Positions 22,311 through 29,619 of a stretch of 32,296 nucleotides of DNA are shown one piece after another; the first letter of the stretch is position 1, and each line of letters opens with the position of its first letter. The notes under the pieces were generated by a model. It had not been told where the DNA came from. It made no database searches and saw only the letters and a program-made list of their open reading frames with translations. The stretch is from NCBI GenBank assembly GCA_030652575.1, contig JAUSQI010000098.1:1-32296 (forward strand), in the 5' to 3' direction. The translations under genes and the position numbers were made by a program. The stretch is from Stagnimonas sp. (GTDB taxonomy: Bacteria; Pseudomonadota; Gammaproteobacteria; Nevskiales; Nevskiaceae).

Positions 22311-24125
22311 CTAACGTGCAAACAGCCAGTCGGCTGTTTGCACCCGCCCCGTTGCGGTCTTGTCGAACACCAGCGTCACACCCGTGACGCGCGCCAGGTC
22401 GACCCCCGTAAAAGCCGCCAACGGAAAGTGACTGCTGTAGAGCAGCGTGCGCTGGCTGCCGCTGCTGGCATAGGGGTCGCCCGGTGCCAGGCCCAGCGCA
22501 TCGGTCCATTGCGCGGCTTCGATGCGCGCGCTTTTGCCGGTGGCGTCGGTGAGCACGATGCCAAAGTCCTGCCCCGTTGCGGGGTTCGCGCCCGCTGCAA
22601 AGTCCACGGCCATGCGCAGGCTGAAGAGGCGATAGCCGCGCAGGTCCTGTGTGGGGAATTGCTGGGTCAGTTTTGCGCCAGTGCTCGTCCACGTCAGCGC
22701 GAGTTGCGGGATGCGCGAAAAGGTAGGGTCGGCCGGGCAACCGTGGCCGCCGCTGGGCGGGTTGTCGCCACCGTCGTCCGGCGTGCAGAAGGTGCTGGCC
22801 GAGAAGCCGCTCAAGCTGGCACTGCCGCCCAGTGCGTTGGCGGTGAGCGCCGCGTCGCCATCGAACGCGGAGATCAGGATGCGCTCGGCAGGTGGTGCAC
22901 TGCGCACGGTGAGAAAGCGAGAGAGGCAGCCATCCGTCCCATCCGGGCACAGGCTGCCGGGCAAGCCGGTGCGGCCTGCCCACAGCGGTGCGAACGCCGC
23001 TTCGCCGCCGACGAAATGGCGGAAGAAACTGGTCATGAAAAACACCAGCTGCGCCTGCTGCGCGGCGACGTCGTCGCGGGCGCCGGTGGCGGCCCTGCTG
23101 CCGCACTGGGCATCCCTCTGCGAGGCATCCTGCAGCGACCAGTCGTCGCTGCCGGTCCACTCGGTGTTGAAGTAGTTGTGGTTGGCACCCATCGGCACAA
23201 ACAGGAAACGCAGGCCGCCGGCATCGGTGCGCAGCCGGTTCTTGTCGAGATAGAAGGCGCTGAAGAAATCCGAGGCATCGCCATCGCAATAGCCGTGCGC
23301 CGCGCCCCAGACCACGCCCGGTGCCACCTCGTAATCGGTGGCACCGATGTTGAGGCCGCCGGTGTCGGCGGCAAGGCCGAACAGCGCCTTGATGCCGAAC
23401 TGCTGCGCGACCGGACGCTTCAAGTTTTCCTGCCCGGCCTTGAGCACGCCGAGACCGCCGCGCGAATGGCCCATGAGGCCCACGCGGGTGAAATCGAGAT
23501 GGCCCTTGAGCGCATCGAAGCCCATGCCGCCCGCTGCGTCGATGGCGCGAAAGCGGTCGAGATGTTCGAGTGCGAGCTGCGCGCGGGCGAGTGCGCCGCG
23601 ATCGGTGGGCGGGGCATTGTCGTTGTCGTTCACATCGTTCAAGTCGATGGAGAGCACGACATAGCCCTGCGTCGCCAGCTTTTCAGCCGCCGCGTTGTAG
23701 CCGGTGTAGCTGGGCGCGGATTCGATCACCCCGAGACCCGTCGGGCAGTCGTCGTCGCCGATGCCGATCAGCGCCACGCCGCCGATCGCGAGCTGGCAGG
23801 TCTGGTGCCGGCCGTGCAGCCATACCAGCACCGGCACGCGCAGGCCGGCGGGCAGGTTCTGCGGCATCCAGGCAATGCCGTGCACATCGCTCTCGTAGCT
23901 GCCGCCGCTGACTTCGTCGCTGACGGTGATGCGGCCGAAGTTGTAGTCGCTGCTGACCGCCGCATACGCGCCGGGCCGGGTGCTGTCGGGGGCGATCTGG
24001 TCGTAGACCTTGGGCGTGGCGCCGGGTGCCGGTGTGGGCGCTGGCGATGTGCCGATGAGCACCGGTTGCGAATCGCCGCAGGCGGCGAGGGTAAGCAGCA
24101 GCAGGGAGGCAAGCAGAACGCGCAT
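22311..24125 (-). CDS. Lipoprotein alpha/beta hydrolase
   Basis: The product has 604 residues from the ATG at 24125; 15 codons further up are open but lack signal character. It begins with a lipoprotein signal: MRVLLASLLLLTLAAC, lipid-attached Cys16, followed by Gly-Asp, which is compatible with inner-membrane retention. A Pro/Ala spacer follows. The hydrolase core has VWLHGRHQ (101-108, oxyanion region), GYVVLSIDLNDVNDNDNAPP, and nucleophile Ser221 in GHSRGG. A likely His is in GANHNYFNTEW. The C-terminal third, about 440-604, has a beta-rich look (RLFSLRMAVDF) and may be a carbohydrate- or surface-binding domain. Substrate unknown; lipase, esterase or dienelactone-hydrolase-like. It stands alone, upstream of nothing on its strand. 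Confidence 0.85.
   Translation of the reverse strand: MRVLLASLLLLTLAACGDSQPVLIGTSPAPTPAPGATPKVYDQIAPDSTRPGAYAAVSSDYNFGRITVSDEVSGGSYESDVHGIAWMPQNLPAGLRVPVLVWLHGRHQTCQLAIGGVALIGIGDDDCPTGLGVIESAPSYTGYNAAAEKLATQGYVVLSIDLNDVNDNDNAPPTDRGALARAQLALEHLDRFRAIDAAGGMGFDALKGHLDFTRVGLMGHSRGGLGVLKAGQENLKRPVAQQFGIKALFGLAADTGGLNIGATDYEVAPGVVWGAAHGYCDGDASDFFSAFYLDKNRLRTDAGGLRFLFVPMGANHNYFNTEWTGSDDWSLQDASQRDAQCGSRAATGARDDVAAQQAQLVFFMTSFFRHFVGGEAAFAPLWAGRTGLPGSLCPDGTDGCLSRFLTVRSAPPAERILISAFDGDAALTANALGGSASLSGFSASTFCTPDDGGDNPPSGGHGCPADPTFSRIPQLALTWTSTGAKLTQQFPTQDLRGYRLFSLRMAVDFAAGANPATGQDFGIVLTDATGKSARIEAAQWTDALGLAPGDPYASSGSQRTLLYSSHFPLAAFTGVDLARVTGVTLVFDKTATGRVQTADWLFAR
22316..22343. repeat. Perfect 12-bp inverted repeat in lipoprotein gene tail
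   Basis: Arms GTGCAAACAGCC (22316-22327) and GGCTGTTTGCAC (22332-22343) pair perfectly around the loop AGTC. The hairpin is made by the last codons of the lipoprotein gene (VQTADWLFAR) and starts 9 bp after the convergent nitroreductase stop. Neither side has a T-run. It may stop or protect both transcripts. Confidence 0.75.
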
Positions 24126-24183
24126 GGCAACAACCGTCGAAGAGCAGTGCTTGCCATGCGCGAGAAGCATGCCACCCGCTTTG

Positions 24184-25779
24184 CTACGGCTGGGACAGAA
24201 GTGCCTTCAGGCTGTTGAGCGTATCGGCGGCCGCCGCCGGCTTGTCGGTGCGCCAGCGGGCGATGCGGGGGAAGCGCAAGGCCACGCCCGCCTTGTGCCG
24301 CGTGCTGACCTGGATGCCCTCGAAGGCGATCTCGAACACCTGCAGCGGCTCGACGCTGCGCACGGGGCCGAAGGTCTCGCGGGTGTGGCTGCGGATCCAG
24401 CGGTCCATCTTCAGCAGCTCTTCGTCGGTGAGGCCGGAGTAGGCCTTGGCGACCGGCACCAGCAGCTCGCCGCTCCAGACCGCCAAGGTGTAATCGGTGT
24501 AGAGATTGGCGCGCCGCCCGTGCCCTGTCTGGGCGTAGAGCAGCACGCAATCGACGGTGAGCGCACCGACTTTCCACTTCCACCAGGCGCCGCGCTTGCG
24601 GCCGGTTTGATAGCTGCTGTCGAGGCGCTTGAGCATCAGCCCTTCGACGCCGCGCGCGCGGGCTTCGTCTCGCAACAGCGCGAGTGCAGGCCAGTCGCCG
24701 ATGACGCGCTGCGAGATGCGCAGGCCGTGCGCGGCGGCGAGCACTTCGAGCTGGGCGCGGCGCGCACTCAAGGGTCGTTCGCGCCAGTCCTCGCCCGCGT
24801 GTTCGAGCAAGTCGTAAGCAAGCAAGGTCACCGGCGCATCGGCGAGCAGTTTCTTGCCAACCGTCTTGCGGCCGATGCGCTTTTGCAGCAAGGCAAACGG
24901 CAGCGCGGCGTCATCGCGCCACGCCAGGATTTCGCCATCGAGCACGGTGCCCTCAGGCAGTTGCGCGGCGAGTGCTTCGACTTCAGGGAAGCGTCCGTTC
25001 AACAGCTCCTCGCCGCGGCTCCACACCCAGGTCTGGCCATCGCGACGAATCACCTGCGCGCGGATGCCGTCCCACTTCCACTCCGCCAAGTAGTCGCCCG
25101 ACTCGCCCAGTGATTGCGGCGTATTTTCGAGCGGCGAGGCGAGGCAGAAGGGATATGGCTGGCTGGGGTCTTGCACCGTCTCGCCCAAGGGTGCGCGCAA
25201 CGCGGCATAACTTGCCGCACTGGGCTGCCAGTCGCCTGCGAGACGCTGCTGCACCAGCGGCGCGGGCAAGCCCGCCTGCTCAGCCAACGCGCGCGCGGCT
25301 AGGCCCGCCGAGACGCCGACGCGCAGCGAACCCGTCAGCAGCTTGGTGAACAGGTAGCAGGCTTCGCGCGGCAGCGTCGCCCACTCGTGCAGCACGGCTT
25401 CGCGCTGTTGTTCGGGCGTTTGTGAGGCGAGCGCTTGCAGGGCGGCAATCGCGGCACTCACCGTAGGCACCTGTTCGCGGGGTGGAACGGGCTGCACGGT
25501 GTCGAGCAACAGTGTGATGGTCTCGGCCAGATCGCCCACCTGCGCATAGCTCGCCTCCACCAAGGCGGGGGACAGCAACGTGACTTCGCCCACCCATTGC
25601 CGCAGCAGCGTCGGCGCAATCAAGCGTTTCAGACGGTTGCCGAGCAACAGCCACAAGGCCCAAGCCTTGTCGGCATCGGCCACCTCGCCATCCGCAAAGT
25701 ACGCGCGCAGGGCCGCCACTTTTTCACCGGTGGCGGTGGTGGCATCGAGCTGCTGGTAGAGCTGGGCAAAGCGGCGCAT
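24184..25779 (-). CDS. ATP-dependent DNA ligase of the ligase-associated repair set
   Basis: The product has 531 residues from the ATG at 25779, before MRRFAQLYQQLD; an open extension of 32 codons upstream is Cys/Arg-rich and not family-like. The helical N-domain (1-210) holds ALWLLLGNRLKRLI and LFTKLLTGSLRVGVS. The nucleotidyl-transfer motif is EWKWDGIR, with adenylated Lys235. Motif III-V regions include SRGEELLNGRFPEVEAL, LDGEILAW, GVEGLMLKRLDSSY and WWKWK, and an OB-fold ends the protein. It seals nicks using ATP, beside the cell's usual NAD ligase. This type is normally found with an Lhr-like helicase and a metallo-beta-lactamase exonuclease, both in this window. It is divergent from the DUF255 gene across 71 bp. 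Confidence 0.94.
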   Translation of the reverse strand: MRRFAQLYQQLDATTATGEKVAALRAYFADGEVADADKAWALWLLLGNRLKRLIAPTLLRQWVGEVTLLSPALVEASYAQVGDLAETITLLLDTVQPVPPREQVPTVSAAIAALQALASQTPEQQREAVLHEWATLPREACYLFTKLLTGSLRVGVSAGLAARALAEQAGLPAPLVQQRLAGDWQPSAASYAALRAPLGETVQDPSQPYPFCLASPLENTPQSLGESGDYLAEWKWDGIRAQVIRRDGQTWVWSRGEELLNGRFPEVEALAAQLPEGTVLDGEILAWRDDAALPFALLQKRIGRKTVGKKLLADAPVTLLAYDLLEHAGEDWRERPLSARRAQLEVLAAAHGLRISQRVIGDWPALALLRDEARARGVEGLMLKRLDSSYQTGRKRGAWWKWKVGALTVDCVLLYAQTGHGRRANLYTDYTLAVWSGELLVPVAKAYSGLTDEELLKMDRWIRSHTRETFGPVRSVEPLQVFEIAFEGIQVSTRHKAGVALRFPRIARWRTDKPAAAADTLNSLKALLSQP

Positions 25780-25850
25780 AAGCAATTTTGCAGGATGCGA
25801 TCTGAATGCTCTCAGGCATCTGCGCATCACGCCGCATCGTAGAGTTCCAC

Positions 25851-27377
25851 ATGAGCAAAATCCTACGCATCGCACTGACTGGATGGCTGTTGCTGTGCGC
25901 AGCCCCGCTGCTGGCGGCCGAGCGTGTTGACTTGCCTTGGCGACCGTTCACACCCGCGCTGTTCGCGCAGGCCAGAGCCGAGAACAAGCCGGTGTTTCTC
26001 TACCTCGAAGCCGTGTGGTGCCACTGGTGCCATGTGATGCAGGCCAAGACCTTTCCCGATGCTGGTGTGCAGAAGCGGCTTGGTGAGCAATGGCTGATTG
26101 CGAGTGTCGACCACGATGCCGACCCGCTGCTCGCCAACCGCTATCGCGACTACGGCTGGCCGGCGCTGATCTTCTTCAACGCGCAGGGGCAGGAGGTGGC
26201 GAAGCGTGCGGGCTTCCTGAGCGCGGCGGATTTCAGCGCGCTGCTCGACGCGGTGGTGGCCGACCCGACGCCGGAGCAATCCGCCCGCGAGGAGCAGGTC
26301 CGCGCGCCGCCCATCACCACCTTGCCGAAGGACTTGCGCACCATGCTTGAAGCAGCGCATCGCACCGCCTACGACACCAAGCAAGGCAGCCTGAAGCTGG
26401 CGCAGAAATACCCAGACCGCGACAGCGTCGAGTACGCACTGACGCTCGCAGCAGCCGGCGACCGGACCGAAGCGCGGCGCGCGCGGCAGACGCTCGACGC
26501 GGCACGCGCGCTGATCGACCCGGTGTGGGGCGGCATGTATCAGTACTCCACGCACGGTGACTGGGTGCATCCGCACTTTGAAAAGATCATGCGTACGCAG
26601 GCGGGGGCGCTGCGGCTGTATGCGCAGTCGTATGCGCTGACGAAAAACGCGCGCGACCTGCGCAGCGCGAACGCCATCCGCGATTACTTACTCAACTTTT
26701 TGCGCGATGCCGATACCGGCGCGTTTCACGGCACGCAGGATGCCGATGCGGTGCCGGGCGAAAAGGCGCAGGCCTACTTCCAGCTCGGTGACGCCGCGCG
26801 CCGCTGCATCGGCCTGCCGCGCATCGACCCGCATTTGTATGCGCAGGAAAACGGCCTGGCGATCGAGGCCCTGGTGGCGCTCTACAACGCCGGGCGCGAT
26901 GCCGACACCCTCTGTGCCGCCACCCGTGCGGCGCAGTGGGCGCTGGCCCATCGCGCGCTGCCGGACGGCCGCTTCGCACACGAAGCCGATGTCGGCCTCT
27001 ATCTGGGCGACACGCTCTACATGGCACGCGCCGCACTCGCCCTGCACGGCGTCACACGTGATGCCGACTGGCTTGCGGTTGCCGAGCGCGCGGCATCGGC
27101 AATGGCCCTGCACTTCGCAGCCGAGGGCGGCGGCTATCTCACCGCAGTGGCTGAAGGTGCAACCTTGCCACCGCCACGGGTGACGGCGGAAAACATCGAT
27201 GCGGCGCGCTTCTACGCCGCATTGGCAAAAGCCACCGGCAAGGCCGAATACCTTGCCGATGGCCGTCATGCACTACGCTGGCTGGCGTTGCCGGAAGTTG
27301 CCGGCGGCACGCTCACCGAGCCGGGCATTCTGCTCGCTGCGGACGAACTGGCCGCGGCGGAGAACGCCGCGCACTAG
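25851..27377 (+). CDS. Exported thioredoxin-like DUF255 (YyaL/SSP411-related) protein
   Basis: The product has 508 residues from the ATG at 25851. A Sec signal peptide (residues 1-23, LTGWLLLCAAPLLAA) precedes a thioredoxin-like domain with the DUF255 signature EAVWCHWCHVM (Cys57, Cys60). The rest is an alpha-helical toroid, with WGGMYQYSTHGDWVHPHFEKIM matching the SSP411 motif. Cytoplasmic YyaL proteins have about 680 residues; this is shorter and exported, so it probably acts in periplasmic thiol chemistry or on sugar-like ligands, which is inference. The ligase gene is divergent; the small gene at 27374 converges and overlaps by 4 bp. Confidence 0.87.
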   Translation: MSKILRIALTGWLLLCAAPLLAAERVDLPWRPFTPALFAQARAENKPVFLYLEAVWCHWCHVMQAKTFPDAGVQKRLGEQWLIASVDHDADPLLANRYRDYGWPALIFFNAQGQEVAKRAGFLSAADFSALLDAVVADPTPEQSAREEQVRAPPITTLPKDLRTMLEAAHRTAYDTKQGSLKLAQKYPDRDSVEYALTLAAAGDRTEARRARQTLDAARALIDPVWGGMYQYSTHGDWVHPHFEKIMRTQAGALRLYAQSYALTKNARDLRSANAIRDYLLNFLRDADTGAFHGTQDADAVPGEKAQAYFQLGDAARRCIGLPRIDPHLYAQENGLAIEALVALYNAGRDADTLCAATRAAQWALAHRALPDGRFAHEADVGLYLGDTLYMARAALALHGVTRDADWLAVAERAASAMALHFAAEGGGYLTAVAEGATLPPPRVTAENIDAARFYAALAKATGKAEYLADGRHALRWLALPEVAGGTLTEPGILLAADELAAAENAAH

Positions 27378-27547
27378 CGAGTGGTTTGTGCGAGCTGCAC
27401 GCTGGCCACGGGCGTGGCGTCCGGTGCGCCTCGCGCGGTCTGGAAGGACAGCGCCGGCAACGCCAGCAGGCAGACGGTGAACCCGATGTGGCGGCGCTTG
27501 CGGGCGCGGGCGAGCATCGCGAGGCGGGGGGCGTAGTCGTAGGGCAT
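27374..27547 (-). CDS. Small hypothetical membrane protein, 57 residues
   Basis: A short frame starts at the ATG at 27547 behind GGAGAA. It encodes a basic start (PRLAMLARARKRRH), one hydrophobic stretch (IGFTVCLLALPALSF) and a polar tail. The stretch could be a signal peptide or single anchor. It lies downstream of the WYL regulator gene on the same strand and overlaps the convergent DUF255 stop by 4 bp. I do not recognise it; short length and location make it uncertain. Confidence 0.5.
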   Translation of the reverse strand: MPYDYAPRLAMLARARKRRHIGFTVCLLALPALSFQTARGAPDATPVASVQLAQTTR

Positions 27548-27591
27548 TTCGGGTTCTCCGTGGGGCGGGGACACCCACTATCTCTACGCTT

Positions 27592-27610
27592 CGGCTCAAA
27601 TCCTGAGCCG
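27592..27610 (-). terminator. Hairpin after the WYL regulator gene
   Basis: Perfect 7-bp arms CGGCTCA (27592-27598) and TGAGCCG (27604-27610) flank a 5-nt loop, 6 bp beyond the WYL stop. On the minus strand no T-run follows (AAGCGTAG), so it is a weak terminator or 3'-end stabiliser for the waaA-exonuclease-WYL transcript. Confidence 0.45.
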
Positions 27611-27616
27611 CAATTT

Positions 27617-28579
27617 TCACTTCTCGTATTGCGCGAGCGCGGCCTTGAGGCGAGCGGCGACGGCCTTGCGCAAGGCAGGTGGCCCGATCACTTCCACATC
27701 TTCGCCGTGGCGCAGCAGATCCATCACCAGTTCTTCGTCGCGGTGATAGGGGAAGCGCAAGTGCCAGCTTCCATCGGCTCTGCGTTCGCCAACTTGTGCG
27801 GGATGCCACTGCTCGTCGGCGACCCAGCGCGCAGCCTTGGGCGAGAACAGCAGTTCCGCAGTGTGCGTCGCCGCCCCCGAGAAAATGCCGTAGCTGCTGG
27901 CGAGCACGGCATCGAGCGCGCTCGCGGGTTCTTCCTGCGCCGGGGTCGGCAGCTCACGCGCTTCGCCGAGGCGCTCCACCGCGAAGCTGCGCAGCGCGTT
28001 GCGCGTGTGGCACCAGGCATCGAGATACCAGCGGTCGCGGTAATGGGTGAGGCGCTGCGGCGAGAGTTCGCGCACGGTGATCTCGTCGGACTCGCGGCCG
28101 TGATAGCGCACGCTCAGGCGACGGCGACGCACCAGTGCGCTGGCGACGGTGCCGAAGGCACTGCCTGCCTCGCGGCGCGTGGCACCCAGCAGGCGCAGGC
28201 GCTGCGGCCAGTCCGGCAGGGCAGCCTGCGCACCGAGCAGCGCACGTGCCTTGCTGCGGATGGGGGCGAGCTGCTCCGACAACACGCCAGGCGCGGTACC
28301 TTGCAACAGGTTCTCGAACACGAGTAGCGCCGTGAGCTCGCCGGCATTGAGCCAGAAGCCCGGCAGCTCGAACTGCACCGCCGCGTCTCGCGCATAGAAC
28401 ACGCCGTGGCTGCGCGCGCGGATCAGCGGCGCGCCGAACTCTTCTTCCAGCTGTGTCAGCACGCGCTTGAGCGTCGCGGTGGAGCACTCCAGCCGCTGCT
28501 GCAATTCCGCAAACGGGATGGGCGTGCGGCGATTGCTGAGGATGCGATGGCAGCGGATGAGGTGTGCGAGCGTGCTCAT
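27617..28579 (-). CDS. WYL-domain transcriptional regulator
   Basis: The product has 320 residues. An N-terminal winged helix-turn-helix (1-60, LIRCHRILSNRRTPIPFAEL, then STATLKRVLTQLEEEFG) is followed by the WYL domain (about 145-215) with the triad in DRWYLDAWCH (Trp184-Tyr185-Leu186) and a WCX extension ending the protein. WYL regulators, including PafBC and phage-defence regulators such as BrxR, sense nucleic-acid or nucleotide ligands and often respond to DNA damage. The ATG overlaps the exonuclease stop (ATGA), tying its translation to that repair nuclease. That makes control of the ligase-associated set a natural hypothesis; no operator can be assigned from sequence. Confidence 0.93.
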   Translation of the reverse strand: MSTLAHLIRCHRILSNRRTPIPFAELQQRLECSTATLKRVLTQLEEEFGAPLIRARSHGVFYARDAAVQFELPGFWLNAGELTALLVFENLLQGTAPGVLSEQLAPIRSKARALLGAQAALPDWPQRLRLLGATRREAGSAFGTVASALVRRRRLSVRYHGRESDEITVRELSPQRLTHYRDRWYLDAWCHTRNALRSFAVERLGEARELPTPAQEEPASALDAVLASSYGIFSGAATHTAELLFSPKAARWVADEQWHPAQVGERRADGSWHLRFPYHRDEELVMDLLRHGEDVEVIGPPALRKAVAARLKAALAQYEK

Positions 28580-29619
28580 GCCGTCTCTGTCGTCGTCGCG
28601 CCCTGCTCGCCCTCGAACGCGGTCTTGAGTTCGGCGGCGTCGATGCCTTTTTCTTTGAGATAGGCGATCAAGGCATCGGTGTTGCCGTGGGTGGCGAGCA
28701 CGCGCTTCGCCCCGGTTTCCTCGATGGTGCGGATCAGCCCCGGCCAGTCGGTGTGGTCGCTCATCGTGAAACCGCGGTCGTAGGCCTCGCGGCGACGCGT
28801 GCCGCGCAGGCGCATCCAGCCGCTGGCGAAGCCACTGCTGTACGGCGCAAAGCGGCGCATCCACGGGGTACCGCTGGCCCCCGGCGGGGCGAGGATCAAG
28901 CGGCCCGCGAACACCGCGCCCTTGGGCGGCGTGCCGACGGCTTCGGTCGGCATCATCTTCACACCGGCCTTGCGATAGACCTCGACCAGCGGCGTCATCG
29001 CGCCGTGCAGCAGCACTGGCTCCACCTCGCCGCGTGCGAGGGCATCGGCGTCGAAGAAGCGGGTCAGTTCGGCCAGCACGCGCTGCGCCTTGCCGAGCGC
29101 GTAGCAGAACAGCACTGCGGTCTTGCCCTCGGCCTTGCACTGCTGCCACCAGTCGAAGATTTCCTGCGCGACGACGGCGGGTGCATCCCAGCGATACACC
29201 GGCAAGGCGAACGTTGCCTCGGTGATGAAGGTGTCGCAAGCCACCGGCTCGAACGGCGCACAACTCGGGTCGGCGCAGCGCTTGTAGTCGCCGCTCACAA
29301 CCCAGACCTCCCCTGCAACTTCGATGCGCACCTGCGCGCTGCCCAGCACGTGGCCGGCAGGGTGCAGTGACACCGTCGCACGGCCCATCGTGATGCGCTC
29401 GCCGTAGTCGAGCAGCGTCATCGCACTGTCGCGCCCGACGCGCGCGCGCATCAGGCCCTCGCCCGCTTTCGTGGCCCAGTAATGGCCCATGCCGGGCCGC
29501 GCGTGGTCGGCATGGCCGTGGGTGATGACGGCGCGCGGCACCTTGCGGTGCGGGTCGATGTGAAAGTCGCCAGCGGGGCAGTAGAGGCCGCTGTCGGTGG
29601 CGATGACGAGATCGCTCAT
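28576..29619 (-). CDS. Ligase-associated DNA damage response exonuclease
   Basis: The product has 347 residues from the ATG at 29619. It is a metallo-beta-lactamase fold nuclease of the SNM1/CPSF-like kind: ITHGHADHARPG (HxHxDH, residues 34-39), HPAGHVLGSAQVRIE, VVSGDYKR, TFITEATFALPVYRW, and FTMSDHTDWPGL with a terminal VLATHGNTDAL. Two zinc ions should be bound. Such proteins (TIGR04122 as I recall) accompany an ATP-dependent ligase and Lhr-like helicase. The open frame upstream of 29619 runs inside waaA and is not used. The start overlaps the waaA stop by ATGA, and the stop overlaps the WYL start likewise. Confidence 0.93.
   Translation of the reverse strand: MSDLVIATDSGLYCPAGDFHIDPHRKVPRAVITHGHADHARPGMGHYWATKAGEGLMRARVGRDSAMTLLDYGERITMGRATVSLHPAGHVLGSAQVRIEVAGEVWVVSGDYKRCADPSCAPFEPVACDTFITEATFALPVYRWDAPAVVAQEIFDWWQQCKAEGKTAVLFCYALGKAQRVLAELTRFFDADALARGEVEPVLLHGAMTPLVEVYRKAGVKMMPTEAVGTPPKGAVFAGRLILAPPGASGTPWMRRFAPYSSGFASGWMRLRGTRRREAYDRGFTMSDHTDWPGLIRTIEETGAKRVLATHGNTDALIAYLKEKGIDAAELKTAFEGEQGATTTETA

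Noticed and set aside
22200-24218. Plus-strand open frame of 672 codons opposite the lipoprotein hydrolase
   Set aside because: The minus-strand frame has a lipobox, a nucleophile elbow and a sensible start; the plus frame has no recognisable domain.
10668-29619. Idea that helicase, ligase, exonuclease, WYL and Fic genes form a new phage-defence island
   Set aside because: The three repair genes belong to a known repair family, housekeeping genes such as waaA and msrB lie between them, and there are no integrase, transposase or attachment sites. Only the Fic promoter region looks foreign.
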